DNA of 64,000 bases, taken from Pseudorhodoferax soli. GTDB taxonomy: Bacteria > Pseudomonadota > Gammaproteobacteria > Burkholderiales > Burkholderiaceae_C. A model generated the notes under the pieces. The model made no database searches. It was given only the letters and a program-made list of their open reading frames with translations, and had not been told where the DNA came from. A program made the position numbers and the translations under genes. Numbering within the stretch: the first letter of the stretch is position 1; every line of letters starts with the position of its first letter. Of this stretch, positions 1-7,601 are shown in pieces. Location: assembly GCF_003337555.1 (NCBI RefSeq), contig NZ_QPJK01000007.1, forward strand, positions 412,416-476,415, given 5' to 3'.

Positions 1-50
1 GCGGTGGTGGATGAACGCCAAGCCCGAAGGCCGGTTCACCCGCGTGGCAC

Positions 51-410
51 TCAGGCCGCCAGCTTGGCCTTGACCTGCTCGACGATGCCGGCAAAAGCGG
101 CCTTGTCGTGCACGGCGATGTCGGCCAGCATCTTGCGGTCGATCTCGATGGAAGCCTTCTTCAGGCCGTTGGCGAACTGGCTGTAGGTCAGGCCCAGTTC
201 ACGTGCAGCGGCATTGATACGGGCGATCCACAGCTGACGGAACACGCGCTTCTTGGTACGACGGTCACGGTAGGCGTACTGGCCCGCCTTCATCACCGCC
301 TGCTTGGCGATGCGGAAGACGTTACCGCGGCGACCGCGGAAACCCTTGGCGAGCTTCAGAACTTTCTTGTGACGTGCGCGGGCGGTAACACCACGTTTGA
401 CGCGAGGCAT
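51..410 (-). CDS. rplT: 50S ribosomal protein L20
   Basis: This 119-residue, strongly basic protein has the normal L20 length and the typical opening [16 protein letters not shown] followed by [18 protein letters not shown]20 binds 23S rRNA early in 50S assembly and, in gammaproteobacteria, represses rpmI-rplT translation by binding the mRNA. The start is fixed by an AAGGAG Shine-Dalgarno 7 bases before the ATG. It lies 26 bases downstream of rpmI, with infC further upstream, the conserved infC-rpmI-rplT order. The genes that usually follow (pheS, pheT) would lie beyond the window edge and cannot be seen. Confidence 0.98.
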   Translation of the reverse strand: MPRVKRGVTARARHKKVLKLAKGFRGRRGNVFRIAKQAVMKAGQYAYRDRRTKKRVFRQLWIARINAAARELGLTYSQFANGLKKASIEIDRKMLADIAVHDKAAFAGIVEQVKAKLAA

Positions 411-436
411 AAATTACTCCTTGTTCGTCCGTTAGA

Positions 437-640
437 TCAGATGCCGCGGCCGGGCAGCATCTGCGCCATCGAGGCCATATTGGTCTCGTGCACAGTCACC
501 GCACCACGCAGTTGGCGCTTGTTCTTGGTGGTCTTCTTCGTCAGGATGTGACGCTTGAAGGCTTGACCGCGCTTGACGGTGCCACCGGGACGAACGCGGA
601 AGCGTTTCTTCGCTGCGCTCTTGGTCTTCATTTTGGGCAT
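437..640 (-). CDS. rpmI: 50S ribosomal protein L35
   Basis: This 67-residue basic protein begins [17 protein letters not shown], the canonical L35 N-terminus. The ATG at 640 is chosen over an in-frame ATG two codons upstream because the AAGGAG Shine-Dalgarno sits 7 bases before 640 but only 1 base before the upstream ATG. It encodes a small structural protein of the large ribosomal subunit and is cotranscribed with infC upstream and rplT downstream. Confidence 0.97.
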   Translation of the reverse strand: MPKMKTKSAAKKRFRVRPGGTVKRGQAFKRHILTKKTTKNKRQLRGAVTVHETNMASMAQMLPGRGI

Positions 641-718
641 GTGCATGCTCCTTCTTGGTTGTGCTCGTGAGGCGCCAGAAACCGATTCCGGACTTGTTGG
701 CCCCGAGCCACTTTTGTT

Positions 719-740
719 GCGAAGGCCTTGCGGCCTTCGC
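719..740 (-). promoter_or_regulatory. infC-rpmI intercistronic hairpin with GNRA loop
   Basis: In the 155-base space between infC and rpmI the minus strand forms a perfect 9-bp stem (GCGAAGGCC with GGCCTTCGC) closed by a GCAA tetraloop, a stable GNRA loop. No T-run follows, so it is not an intrinsic terminator. In E. coli the equivalent region holds the L20-binding translational operator of rpmI-rplT. A similar role or an RNA-processing role here is inference only. Confidence 0.35.
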
Positions 741-795
741 GTTCACCACCTGCAGGCGACCAACCCGCCGGCGCTGAATTCTTGGTTTGCCTGCC

Positions 796-1395
796 TCAGG
801 GCGCTGCGCTGGGCGCAGCCTCTGCGGCGGGCTTGACAGCCGCGACCGGCTTCTTGCGGGCCGGCGCGATCATCATGATCATCTGGCGGCCTTCCAACTT
901 GGGAAACTGCTCGACGATGATCAGGTCCTGCAGGTCATTGCGGATGCGCTGCAGCAGCGCCATGCCCAATTCCTGGTGCGTGATCTCGCGGCCACGAAAA
1001 CGCAGCGTGATCTTGCACTTGTCACCTTCGGCCAGAAAGCGCCGGATGTTGCGCATCTTGATGTTGTAGTCGCCATCGTCCGTACCGGGACGGAACTTGA
1101 CTTCCTTGATCTCGATGACCGTCTGCTTGGCTTTCGCGTCGGCCGCCTTCTTCTGCTCTTGGTATTTGAACTTGCCGTAGTCCATCAACCGGCAGACAGG
1201 CGGGTTCGCCGCGGCGACGACCTCGACGAGGTCCACGTCCAGCTCGCCCGCCATGCGCAAGGCTTCAGCCAAGCTCACGACCCCCAAGGGTTCGTTCTCA
1301 GGGCCGGTGAGACGCACCTCCGGGGCCATGATTTCCCGGTTCAGGCGGTGCTTGCGTTCTTCGCGGTGACGACGGTCACGAAAATCAGTAGCGAT
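796..1395 (-). CDS. infC: Translation initiation factor IF-3 (ATC start)
   Basis: IF-3 monitors start-codon/initiator tRNA pairing on the 30S subunit and prevents 30S-50S association. The protein is 199 residues, with the two-domain architecture: an N-domain containing [15 protein letters not shown], a linker through [10 protein letters not shown], and a C-domain with [15 protein letters not shown]. The first ATG (1329) would remove the conserved basic lead-in [17 protein letters not shown]. The same frame continues upstream to an ATC at 1395-1393, preceded 7 bases earlier by AAGGA, and an in-frame TGA lies two codons before it. Initiation therefore must be at or just after this ATC. Rare AUU/AUC starts on infC are known and allow IF-3 to autoregulate its own translation. 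The 98-base gap to thrS (1396-1493) is AT-richer, and I see no convincing promoter in it. Confidence 0.95.
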   Translation of the reverse strand: MATDFRDRRHREERKHRLNREIMAPEVRLTGPENEPLGVVSLAEALRMAGELDVDLVEVVAAANPPVCRLMDYGKFKYQEQKKAADAKAKQTVIEIKEVKFRPGTDDGDYNIKMRNIRRFLAEGDKCKITLRFRGREITHQELGMALLQRIRNDLQDLIIVEQFPKLEGRQMIMMIAPARKKPVAAVKPAAEAAPSAAP

Positions 1396-1493
1396 GGCTC
1401 AATCCTTCAACATCAAACGCTATGTTTAAAATAGCAACAGCCGCCATGTACGTGCGGCCAAAACTGAACAATGGGTCTTGCCTGACCCCGCAT

Positions 1494-3401
1494 TCATGCC
1501 TTGGAAGCGATGTCGGCGACAAGCTTCGCTTGGAAGTCTTGTAGCGGCATCACACCGAGGTCCAGATTGCCTCGGGCACGCACTGCGACGGCACCGGCTT
1601 CCCGTTCTTTGTCACCCACGACAAGGATGTAAGGAAGCTTTTGCATCGAATGCTCCCGTATTTTACGGGTAATCTTCTCGTTGCGCAGATCAAGCTCTAC
1701 CCTAAACCCTTGATCCAGCAGCGTTTTGGCAACACTCCGTGCATAGTCTGCCTGTCCGTCCGTGATGTTGAGGACGGAAACCTGCTTCGGGGCGAGCCAT
1801 GCAGGCAGTGCGCCAGCGTGCTGTTCGATCAGGATGCCGATGAAACGCTCCAGGCTGCCGACGATGGCCCGGTGCAACATGATGGGCCTGTGGCGTGCAC
1901 CGTCCTCGCCCACGAAGTCGGCATCCAGCCGCTCCGGCAGGTTCGGATCCACCTGGATCGTTCCGCATTGCCACTGGCGGCCCAGCGCGTCTTTCAGCAC
2001 GTACTCGATCTTGGGGCCGTAAAAGGCTCCCTCGCCGGGCAGGTATTCGAATTCGCAACCGGAGGCGCGCAGACCGTCGGCCAATGCGGCCTCGGCCTTG
2101 TCCCAGCTCTCCTCGGTGCCGATCCGTTTCTCGGGGCGCGTGGACAGCTTGTAGAGGATCTCCGTGAAACCGAAATCCTTGTAGACCTTCTGCAGGAGCG
2201 TCGTGAAAGCCGTGACCTCGCCCTGGATCATGTCCTCCGTGCAGAAGATATGACCATCGTCCTGCGTGAAGCCACGCACGCGCATGATGCCGTGCAGGCC
2301 ACCCGTGGGCTCGTTGCGGTGGCAGTTGCCGAACTCGCCATAGCGCAGCGGCAAGTCACGGTAGCTCTTGATGCCCTGCTTGAAGATCAGGATGTGGCCT
2401 GGGCAGTTCATCGGCTTGAGTGCGTAGTCGCGCTTCTCCGATTCCGTGACGAACATGTTCTCGCGGTACTTGTCCCAGTGTCCCGTCTTCTCCCACAGGC
2501 CCTTGTCCAAGATCTGCGGACCCTTGACCTCTTCGTAGCCGTTGTCGCGGTAGACACGGCGCATGTACTGCTCGACCTCCTGCCACAGCGTCCAGCCCTT
2601 GGGATGCCAGAACACCATGCCGGGAGCGTGGTCGTCGATGTGGAACAGGTCGAGTTCGCGCCCAAGCTTGCGGTGGTCGCGCTTTTCGGCTTCCTCCAAC
2701 ATCGTCAGGTACTGCTGCAGTTCGTCTTTGCTAGCCCAGGCCGTGCCGTAGATGCGTTGCAGCATCTCGTTGCGGTGGTCGCCGCGCCAGTAGGCACCGG
2801 CCACCTTCATGAGCTTGAAGAAGCGCAGCTTGCCCGTGCTGGGCACGTGCGGGCCGCGGCACAGGTCTTCAAACTTGCCTTCGCGGTACAGCGACACATC
2901 TTCGTTGGCCGGGATGCTGGCAATGATCTCGGCCTTGTAGTGCTCGCCCAAGCTCTTGAAATAGGCCACGGCTTCGTCGCGCGGCAGCACGCGGCGCACC
3001 ACGGGCTCGTCCTTGGCGGCGAGCTCTCCCATCTTCTTCTCGATGGCCACCAGATCCTCGGGCGTGAACGGTCGCTTGTACGAGAAGTCGTAGTAGAAGC
3101 CGTTCTCGATGACCGGACCAATGGTGACCTGCGCCTCGGGAAACAACTCCTTCACGGCATAGGCCAGCAAGTGGGCCGTTGAATGGCGGATCACTTCCAG
3201 GCCATCGGCGTCCTTGGCCGTCACGATGGACAGCGCGCTGTCGGCCGCGATCTGGTGATTCGTATCGACGACCTTGCCGTTGATCTTGCCGGCCAAGGCC
3301 GCCTTGGCCAGGCCGGAGCCGATCGACGCGGCGACTTCGGCCACCGTGACAGGACCGGGGAACTCGCGCTGCGAACCGTCGGGAAGCGTGATGTGGATCA
3401 T
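1494..3401 (-). CDS. thrS: Threonyl-tRNA synthetase
   Basis: Charges tRNA-Thr with threonine using ATP. The 635-residue length matches bacterial ThrRS. Visible in order are an N-terminal TGS domain ([16 protein letters not shown] onward), the editing domain with the HxxxH zinc-like motif HSTAHLL and the later DLCRGPH, the class-II catalytic core (motif 2 region [27 protein letters not shown] zinc Cys; motif 3 region [13 protein letters not shown]), and a C-terminal anticodon-binding domain. The start at 3401 gives the standard family N-terminus. An in-frame ATG 15 bases upstream (3416) is possible, and neither has a strong Shine-Dalgarno. Expression is very probably controlled by the threonine attenuator at 3441-3559. 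Confidence 0.97.
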   Translation of the reverse strand: MIHITLPDGSQREFPGPVTVAEVAASIGSGLAKAALAGKINGKVVDTNHQIAADSALSIVTAKDADGLEVIRHSTAHLLAYAVKELFPEAQVTIGPVIENGFYYDFSYKRPFTPEDLVAIEKKMGELAAKDEPVVRRVLPRDEAVAYFKSLGEHYKAEIIASIPANEDVSLYREGKFEDLCRGPHVPSTGKLRFFKLMKVAGAYWRGDHRNEMLQRIYGTAWASKDELQQYLTMLEEAEKRDHRKLGRELDLFHIDDHAPGMVFWHPKGWTLWQEVEQYMRRVYRDNGYEEVKGPQILDKGLWEKTGHWDKYRENMFVTESEKRDYALKPMNCPGHILIFKQGIKSYRDLPLRYGEFGNCHRNEPTGGLHGIMRVRGFTQDDGHIFCTEDMIQGEVTAFTTLLQKVYKDFGFTEILYKLSTRPEKRIGTEESWDKAEAALADGLRASGCEFEYLPGEGAFYGPKIEYVLKDALGRQWQCGTIQVDPNLPERLDADFVGEDGARHRPIMLHRAIVGSLERFIGILIEQHAGALPAWLAPKQVSVLNITDGQADYARSVAKTLLDQGFRVELDLRNEKITRKIREHSMQKLPYILVVGDKEREAGAVAVRARGNLDLGVMPLQDFQAKLVADIASKA

Positions 3402-3440
3402 GGATTCAATGCTCATCAGGGTGGAGAACGATGCGCCAAC

Positions 3441-3469
3441 AAAAAAGCGCGGAACACGTCCGCGCTTTT
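3441..3469 (-). terminator. Attenuator terminator hairpin in thrS leader
   Basis: A perfect 11-bp inverted repeat (AAAAGCGCGGA / TCCGCGCTTTT on the plus strand, 5-base loop) runs directly into six T residues on the minus strand, a textbook intrinsic terminator. It lies about 40 bases upstream of the thrS start and after the leader-peptide stop, so it would end transcription before thrS unless the competing antiterminator forms. Confidence 0.9.
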
Positions 3470-3508
3470 CTGGTGGGGGATGCAAGCAGGCAGGCGCGAA
3501 CGGCGGCC

Positions 3509-3559
3509 TCAACGGCCGGTGGAGGTCTCCGTCGTAGTTCGCGGTGTCATAACCAGCAT
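3509..3559 (-). CDS. thrS leader peptide (six threonine codons)
   Basis: A 16-codon ORF encodes [16 protein letters not shown] followed by TGA. Six of sixteen codons are threonine (ACA, ACT, ACG, ACG, ACC, ACC), including a run of three. Purine-rich sequence (AAGGGCGAGAAAGG) precedes the ATG and can act as a ribosome-binding site. Its stop is 7 bases upstream of antiterminator region 2. It matches the design of amino-acid leader peptides that sense charged tRNA; the peptide itself probably has no function after translation. Confidence 0.85.
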   Translation of the reverse strand: MLVMTPRTTTETSTGR

Positions 3560-3595
3560 GCCTTTCTCGCCCTTGTTCGTGGAAGCAAAGCCGCC

Positions 3596-3601
3596 ATTCT
3601 A
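3596..3601 (-). promoter_or_regulatory. Candidate -10 box of the thrS leader promoter
   Basis: The minus strand reads TAGAAT here, five of six matches to the sigma-70 -10 consensus, about 37 bases before the leader-peptide ATG. The expected -35 position falls in the tail of the aceA terminator and matches poorly. The promoter must lie in this short interval because an intrinsic terminator (3614-3646) separates thrS from aceA. Confidence 0.4.
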
Positions 3602-3613
3602 GCGGCCCGAATG

Positions 3614-3646
3614 AAAAAGGGCCCCGGCAGCTTCCTGCCGGAGCCC
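3614..3646 (-). terminator. Intrinsic terminator of aceA
   Basis: A 12-bp stem with one mismatch (GGGCTCCGGCAG / CTGCCGGGGCCC on the minus strand) and a GAAG tetraloop is followed by TTTTT. It begins 20 bases after the aceA stop codon and isolates aceA from the thrS leader. Confidence 0.9.
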
Positions 3647-3666
3647 TGTCTCCTCGACCTGCAGGA

Positions 3667-4998
3667 TCAGTGGAACTGTTCTTCTTCGGTCGACCCGGTC
3701 AGTGCCTTGACGCTGGATGAACCACCCTGGATCACCGTGGTCACATCGTCGAAGTAACCGGCGCCGACTTCCTGCTGGTGCGACACGAAGGTGTAGCCCT
3801 GCTCGCGCGCCGCGAATTCCGGCTCCTGCACCATTTCCACATAGTGCTTCATGCCTTCGCCGCGGGCATAGGCGTGGGCGAACTTGAAGGTGTTGTACCA
3901 GTTGACGTGGATGCCGGCCAGCGTGATGAACTGGTACTTGTAGCCCAGCGCGGACAGCTCGTCCTGGAACTTGGCGATCGTCTTGTCGTCCAGGTTCTTC
4001 CTCCAATTGAACGACGGCGAGCAGTTGTACGACAGCAGCTTGCCCGGGCTCTTGGCATGCACGGCCTGCGCGAACTCACGGGCGAAGCCCAGGTCCGGCG
4101 TGCCGGTCTCGCACCACACCAGGTCGGCGTAGGGAGCGTAGGCCACGCCGCGGCTGATGGCCTGCTCCAGACCGTTCTTGACGCGGTAGAAACCTTCCTG
4201 CGTGCGCTCACCGGTCAGGAACGGCTTGTCGTTGGCATCGTGGTCGGAGGTGATCAGGTTGGCCGCCTCAGCATCGGTGCGTGCCAGCACGATCGTGGAG
4301 ACACCCATGACATCGGCAGCGAAGCGCGCGGCGATGAGCTTCTCGCAGGCTTCGTGCGTCGGCACCAGCACCTTGCCGCCCATGTGGCCGCACTTCTTGA
4401 CCGCGGCCAGTTGGTCTTCGAAGTGCACGCCCGCGGCACCGGCCGCGACCATGTTCTTCATGAGTTCGAAAGCGTTCAGCACGCCGCCGAAACCGGCCTC
4501 CGCATCGGCCACGATCGGCAGGAAGTAGTCGATGAACTCCTTGTTGCCCGGCTCGATGCCACGGCCCCACTGGATCTCGTCGGCGCGCTTGAAGGTGTTG
4601 TTGATGCGGCGGACCATGGTCGGGACCGAGTCGTAGGCGTACAGCGACTGGTCGGGGTACATGGTCTCGGAGGTGTTGCCGTCTGCGGCCACTTGCCAAC
4701 CAGACAGGTACACGGCCTCCAGGCCTGCCTTTGCCTGTTGCATGGCCTGGCCGGCAGAGATTGCGCCGAAGGCGTTCACGTAGCCCTTCTTGGCGCCACC
4801 GTTGATCTTGTCCCACAGCTTCTCTGCGCCGCGCTTGGCCAAGGTGTATTCGATCGGCAGCGAACCGCGCAGGCGCACCACGTCGGCGGCGCTGTATCCG
4901 CGCTTGACACCCTTCCAGCGCGGATTGGTCGCCCAGTCCTTCTCGAGGGCGGCGATCTGCTGTTCACGGCTGAGTTGTTCGGTCACGGATTGGGGCAT
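3667..4998 (-). CDS. aceA: Isocitrate lyase
   Basis: Cleaves isocitrate to glyoxylate and succinate, the first step of the glyoxylate shunt for growth on acetate, fatty acids or PHB-derived acetyl-CoA. The protein is 443 residues, close to the 434 of E. coli, with the signature KKCGH at residues 201-205 (catalytic Cys203) and the preceding [10 protein letters not shown] metal-binding loop. The ATG at 4998 has a GGAGAA Shine-Dalgarno. It is monocistronic, bounded by an intrinsic terminator and by its own promoter region, which holds paired palindromes at 5039-5082. No malate synthase gene lies next to it in this window. Confidence 0.97.
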   Translation of the reverse strand: MPQSVTEQLSREQQIAALEKDWATNPRWKGVKRGYSAADVVRLRGSLPIEYTLAKRGAEKLWDKINGGAKKGYVNAFGAISAGQAMQQAKAGLEAVYLSGWQVAADGNTSETMYPDQSLYAYDSVPTMVRRINNTFKRADEIQWGRGIEPGNKEFIDYFLPIVADAEAGFGGVLNAFELMKNMVAAGAAGVHFEDQLAAVKKCGHMGGKVLVPTHEACEKLIAARFAADVMGVSTIVLARTDAEAANLITSDHDANDKPFLTGERTQEGFYRVKNGLEQAISRGVAYAPYADLVWCETGTPDLGFAREFAQAVHAKSPGKLLSYNCSPSFNWRKNLDDKTIAKFQDELSALGYKYQFITLAGIHVNWYNTFKFAHAYARGEGMKHYVEMVQEPEFAAREQGYTFVSHQQEVGAGYFDDVTTVIQGGSSSVKALTGSTEEEQFH

Positions 4999-5038
4999 GG
5001 AAGTTCTCCAGAACGTTGATGGGATGCGTGAATTCTAT

Positions 5039-5082
5039 GTCTTATATAAGACCTGATTCTTCTCATGTGTCTTATAGAAGAC
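5039..5082. promoter_or_regulatory. Paired palindromic operators upstream of aceA
   Basis: GTCTTATATAAGAC (5039-5052) is a perfect 14-bp palindrome. GTCTTATAGAAGAC (5069-5082) repeats it with one substitution. Their centres are 30 bp apart, about three helical turns, so two dimers would bind the same DNA face. They lie 41-84 bases before the aceA start, overlapping where the promoter must be. Short palindromes of this kind suit a GntR- or TetR-like dimer; the regulator is not identifiable here. The rest of the 345-base gap (4999-5343) is AT-rich and includes an inverted repeat TGAAAAC (5099-5105) / GTTTTCA (5121-5127). Confidence 0.75.
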
Positions 5083-5191
5083 AAGAAAATATTCTTTTGA
5101 AAACAATTAGTTAGATTTTCGTTTTCACAATAAGGAAACAAGAACTTCATCCCGAAAACCCATGCGAACATGCCGGCGGACAACTTTCCGC

Positions 5192-5216
5192 ATGACGAAA
5201 CGTCATCTCGATGACG
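5192..5216. promoter_or_regulatory. Triple ATGACG half-site cluster before EamA gene
   Basis: ATGACG-AAA-CGTCAT-CTCG-ATGACG contains two overlapping perfect inverted repeats sharing the middle half-site. It lies about 130 bases upstream of the EamA transporter start and about 190 bases upstream of aceA. It looks like a binding site for a dimeric or oligomeric regulator. The Lrp/AsnC protein encoded just downstream is a candidate binder, but this is inference. Confidence 0.4.
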
Positions 5217-5343
5217 CAGGCAGCCATCTGAACCACGCACAGTTAGCGGCATGCCTTGCGGCGACGGCCAGCCCGCCTCCGCCCCTCGCCACCGCGCATG
5301 GGCCATGATGCGTGGCTGTACGCCGCACCCACGAGATGAGCCC

Positions 5344-6267
5344 GTGACCCCCTCTTCCAATCGCCTGGCAGCCAGCGCCTGCCTCGCCGCCAGCATGACC
5401 CTGGTCGGCAGCTATGTCGCCCTGTCCAAACCGCTCGCCGCAGCCTTCCCGGTGTTGCTGCTGGCGTGGCTGCGGTTTGGCATCGCCGCGGTCGCCATGC
5501 TTCCCTGGCTGCGCAAGCCAGCCCACGAGCCACCGATGCCGCTCGGCATTCGCCGTCTCGTGTTCCTGGAATCCTTCCTCGGCAACTTCCTGTTCTCCAT
5601 CTGCATGATCTATGGCGTCAGCATGACCAGCGCCGTGTCTGCAGGCGTGGTCATGGCGGCCATCCCGGCCGCCGTGGCTGTCGCGAGCTGGCTGCTGCTG
5701 CGCGAGCGCGTCACGGGCCGCACCTGGGCAGCCGTCGCCTGCGCCGTGGTCGGCATCGGCCTGCTGGGCATTGCCAAGCCCAGCCATGGCGCACCAGACG
5801 GCAGCAGCCAGCAGGACAACGCCCTGCTGGGCCATCTGCTGCTGTTCGCAGCGGTGCTGTGCGAGGCCGCATATGCAGTCATCGGCAAGAAGCTGACCGG
5901 CAGCCTGGGGCCCAAGCGCATCAGCGCACTGATCAATCTCTGGGGGCTGGTGCTTGCCACGCCGTTCGGCCTGTACTTCGCCGCGCAATTCGACTTTGGC
6001 GCCGTCAGCGCGGGGCTCTGGGTCCTGCTGGTGTTCTACGCGCTGGCCGCCAGCATCTGGACCGTATGGCTCTGGATGACCGGCCTGCGGTCCATCCCGG
6101 CGGCGCAGGCCGGTGTGTTCAGTGTGTTGCTGCCTGTCAGCGCCGCGCTGACAGGTGTACTCGCGCTCGGCGAGCGCATGGGCAGCCTGGAGTTGCTGGC
6201 GCTCGCCATCGCGCTGGTCGGCGTGGCGCTCGCCACACTGCCCGGGCGCGCGGTCAGCGATCTTTGA
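5344..6267 (+). CDS. EamA-family (DMT) transporter
   Basis: An integral membrane protein of about 307 residues with around ten hydrophobic segments arranged as two EamA repeats, the drug/metabolite transporter fold. Members export amino acids or other metabolites, or import small solutes; the substrate is not predictable from sequence. The start is uncertain: a GTG at 5344 begins VTPSSNRLAAS just before the first membrane helix, while ATGs at 5305/5308 would add a hydrophilic lead. It converges with an Lrp/AsnC regulator, overlapping it by 14 bases at the 3' ends. DMT exporters paired with Lrp/AsnC genes are often amino-acid exporters controlled by that regulator. Confidence 0.85.
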   Translation: MTPSSNRLAASACLAASMTLVGSYVALSKPLAAAFPVLLLAWLRFGIAAVAMLPWLRKPAHEPPMPLGIRRLVFLESFLGNFLFSICMIYGVSMTSAVSAGVVMAAIPAAVAVASWLLLRERVTGRTWAAVACAVVGIGLLGIAKPSHGAPDGSSQQDNALLGHLLLFAAVLCEAAYAVIGKKLTGSLGPKRISALINLWGLVLATPFGLYFAAQFDFGAVSAGLWVLLVFYALAASIWTVWLWMTGLRSIPAAQAGVFSVLLPVSAALTGVLALGERMGSLELLALAIALVGVALATLPGRAVSDL

Positions 6268-6748
6268 GGCGGTGCGCCGCGGGGCGCACGTTCTCCTGCC
6301 GCGCGGGCAGCACTGGCGCATGCTCGCGCGGCGCGTTCAGGACGATGGAGGTCGAGGTGTCCGCCAGCACGCAGAACTTGCTGACCACCGCATCCAGGTG
6401 CGGCACATCGATCACGGCGATCTCCAGCACCCAGCTGTCCTCGCCGGTCACGTTGAAGGCATTGATGACCTCGGGCGTCTGCTCGATGAGCTTGACCACG
6501 CGCGCGTACTCGGCCCTTCCGACCCGCACCAGCGCACGGATACCGTAGCCAAGACGCGACAGATCGAGCTCGGCACGGTAGGCCTTGATGACCCCTGCAA
6601 TCTCGAGCTTGCGCACCCGCTCCGTGACAGCAGGCTGGCTCAGATGCACCCTGCGGCCGAGCTCGGCCATGGTCATGCGGGCATCTCGCTGCAGCTCCGC
6701 AAGGATCTTGTCGTCGTACGCGTCGAGCGCATGGGCTTCAGCAATCAT
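6254..6748 (-). CDS. Lrp/AsnC-family transcriptional regulator
   Basis: A 164-residue protein with the family layout: an N-terminal winged helix-turn-helix (residues about 10-60, LDAYDDKILAELQRDAR then SQPAVTERVRKLEIAGVI) and a C-terminal RAM ligand-binding domain (about 75-145, containing VTGEDSWVLEIAV). Such proteins sense amino acids and form octamers that wrap DNA. Its 3' end overlaps the EamA gene tail-to-tail, so it probably controls that transporter and itself. On its promoter side a TACAAT -10-like box lies near 6783-6788 (minus strand). Confidence 0.93.
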   Translation of the reverse strand: MIAEAHALDAYDDKILAELQRDARMTMAELGRRVHLSQPAVTERVRKLEIAGVIKAYRAELDLSRLGYGIRALVRVGRAEYARVVKLIEQTPEVINAFNVTGEDSWVLEIAVIDVPHLDAVVSKFCVLADTSTSIVLNAPREHAPVLPARQENVRPAAHRLKDR

Positions 6749-7105
6749 CGGAAATACTTTTGAGGATTGAAGTCGATCGCAATTGTACTTATCGAGAATT
6801 TAGTACGTCGACGATTCTCTTTTCCGAGCGAACGTCGCCCCAGGCGAATCGCCGCTTCTGCGCCAGCGGCGCCACGCGCTCCTCGCCTGAACACACACCA
6901 CAAACCACCTCGCGCATGCTGCGCGATGCACTCGCCAGCGCCCGCATCGCACAGCGTGTTGGCACGCGAAAAATCCTCTGCCCACACAGCGAAAAAGGGG
7001 TCTCTCTCTCTTGGAAAGGCGTTTCTTCTCCATTAGCATCCGCTCTGCCAGTGAGGAAGGTTTTTTTCGCTGGTGACAACGCAACACCAAAAAGGAATCT
7101 CAATC
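6749..7105. other. Intergenic region with palindrome and SWIB-gene promoter candidate
   Basis: This 357-base gap separates the divergent lrp-like and SWIB genes. The lrp-proximal third is AT-rich, with an inverted repeat GAGAAT (6794-6799) / ATTCTC (6814-6819). A 17-base perfect hairpin/palindrome TCGCGCA-TGC-TGCGCGA lies at 6910-6926. A sigma-70-like pair TTGGAA (7011-7016) and TAGCAT (7034-7039) with a 17-base spacer fits transcription of the SWIB gene 67 bases downstream. No coding sequence is supported here. Confidence 0.4.
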
Positions 7106-7546
7106 ATGGCAACTGCGAAGAAAGCGCCCGCGAAAGCGGCTCCGGCAAAGAAGGCGGCCCCGGCCGCGGCGAAGAAGGCTCCGGCAGCGAAGAAGGCCGC
7201 CGCTCCCGCCAAGAAGGCAGCGGCTCCGGCGAAGAAGGCCGCCGCCCCCGCCAAGAAGGCAGCTCCGGCCAAGAAGGCCGCCGCCCCCGCCAAGAAGCGC
7301 GCCGTCAACGCCGCCTTCATGAAGGCCTTGACGCCCAGCGCCGCCCTGGCTGGCGTGGTCGGTGCAGCACCGATGCCGCGCACCGAAGTGGTCAGCAAGC
7401 TGTGGGTCTACATCAAGAAGAACAAGCTGCAGGACAGCGTCAACAAGCGCATGATCAACGCCGACGCCAAGCTGAAGGAAGTCTTCGGCAAGGCCCAGGT
7501 GTCCATGTTCGAGATGGCCGGCCTGATCGGCAAGCATCTCAAGTAA
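7106..7546 (+). CDS. SWIB/MDM2-domain protein with histone-H1-like tail
   Basis: A 146-residue protein in two parts. Residues 1-65 are almost only Ala, Lys and Pro in repeats of the type KKAAAPA, like the C-terminal tails of bacterial H1-like proteins. Residues about 75-146 form a SWIB domain (ALAGVVGAAPMPRTEVVSK, then KLWVYIKKNKLQD and a C-terminal GKAQVSMFEMAGLIGKHLK). The SWIB fold is known from eukaryotic chromatin remodellers and also occurs in chlamydiae and some proteobacteria. The basic tail suggests DNA binding and nucleoid organisation; the exact role is unproven. The ATG at 7106 follows AAGGAA by 8 bases and starts MATAKKAP; an in-frame ATG 33 bases upstream has weaker support. A strong terminator follows. 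Confidence 0.92.
   Translation: MATAKKAPAKAAPAKKAAPAAAKKAPAAKKAAAPAKKAAAPAKKAAAPAKKAAPAKKAAAPAKKRAVNAAFMKALTPSAALAGVVGAAPMPRTEVVSKLWVYIKKNKLQDSVNKRMINADAKLKEVFGKAQVSMFEMAGLIGKHLK
7124..7299 (+). repeat. Imperfect tandem repeats encoding Lys-Lys-Ala/Pro tail
   Basis: Imperfect repeats of about 18-24 bases built on AAGAAGG-C-GCC-GCNCC-GCC encode the KKAAAPA repeats of the SWIB protein. The arrangement invites slippage or recombination, so tail length is likely to vary between strains. Confidence 0.75.
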
Positions 7547-7568
7547 GACGGCCCTCGCCGTCTCTTGC

Positions 7569-7593
7569 AAGGCCGGCTCTGCCGGCCTTTTCC
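7569..7593 (+). terminator. Intrinsic terminator of the SWIB gene
   Basis: A perfect 9-bp stem AAGGCCGGC / GCCGGCCTT with a 3-base loop is followed by TTCC; the stem's own end adds T residues to give TTTTCC. It lies 22 bases past the SWIB stop codon. The opposite strand lacks a T-run, so it serves the plus strand only. Confidence 0.85.
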
Positions 7594-7601
7594 TTTGGTG
7601 C

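Larger units (their letters stand above)
3441..3559 (-). promoter_or_regulatory. Threonine-responsive transcription attenuator of thrS
   Basis: The leader contains three mutually exclusive pairings read directly on the minus strand. Region 1 (3543-3537, CGCGAAC, inside the leader peptide and overlapping a Thr codon) is a perfect complement of region 2 (GTTCGCG, 3501-3495). Region 2 extended (CGTTCGCGC, 3502-3494) can instead pair over 9 bp, with one G-U, to region 3 (GCGCGGACG, 3465-3457), the left arm of the terminator. Region 3 with region 4 forms the terminator. A ribosome stalled at Thr codons masks region 1, letting 2:3 form and transcription continue. A ribosome reaching the stop codon (3509) covers region 2, letting the terminator form. 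The geometry is the classic trp/his/thr attenuation logic; function is inferred. Confidence 0.85.

Noticed and set aside
1641..3182. A 513-codon open frame on the plus strand opposite thrS
   Set aside because: It is antisense to a well-supported synthetase gene, has no family features and arises from the high GC content at third positions.
3597..3757. Plus-strand frame running through the aceA terminator (3431-3757)
   Set aside because: It crosses the thrS leader terminator and the aceA terminator and resembles no protein; the structures explain the sequence.
7124..7299. Short tandem repeats considered as a CRISPR-like array
   Set aside because: The repeats are contiguous, codon-sized multiples inside a coding frame, without unique spacers.
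7033..7398. Minus-strand frame with repeats of FLAGAAA opposite the SWIB gene
   Set aside because: It is the reverse complement of the Lys/Ala repeat; the SWIB frame has a ribosome-binding site, a domain and a terminator.
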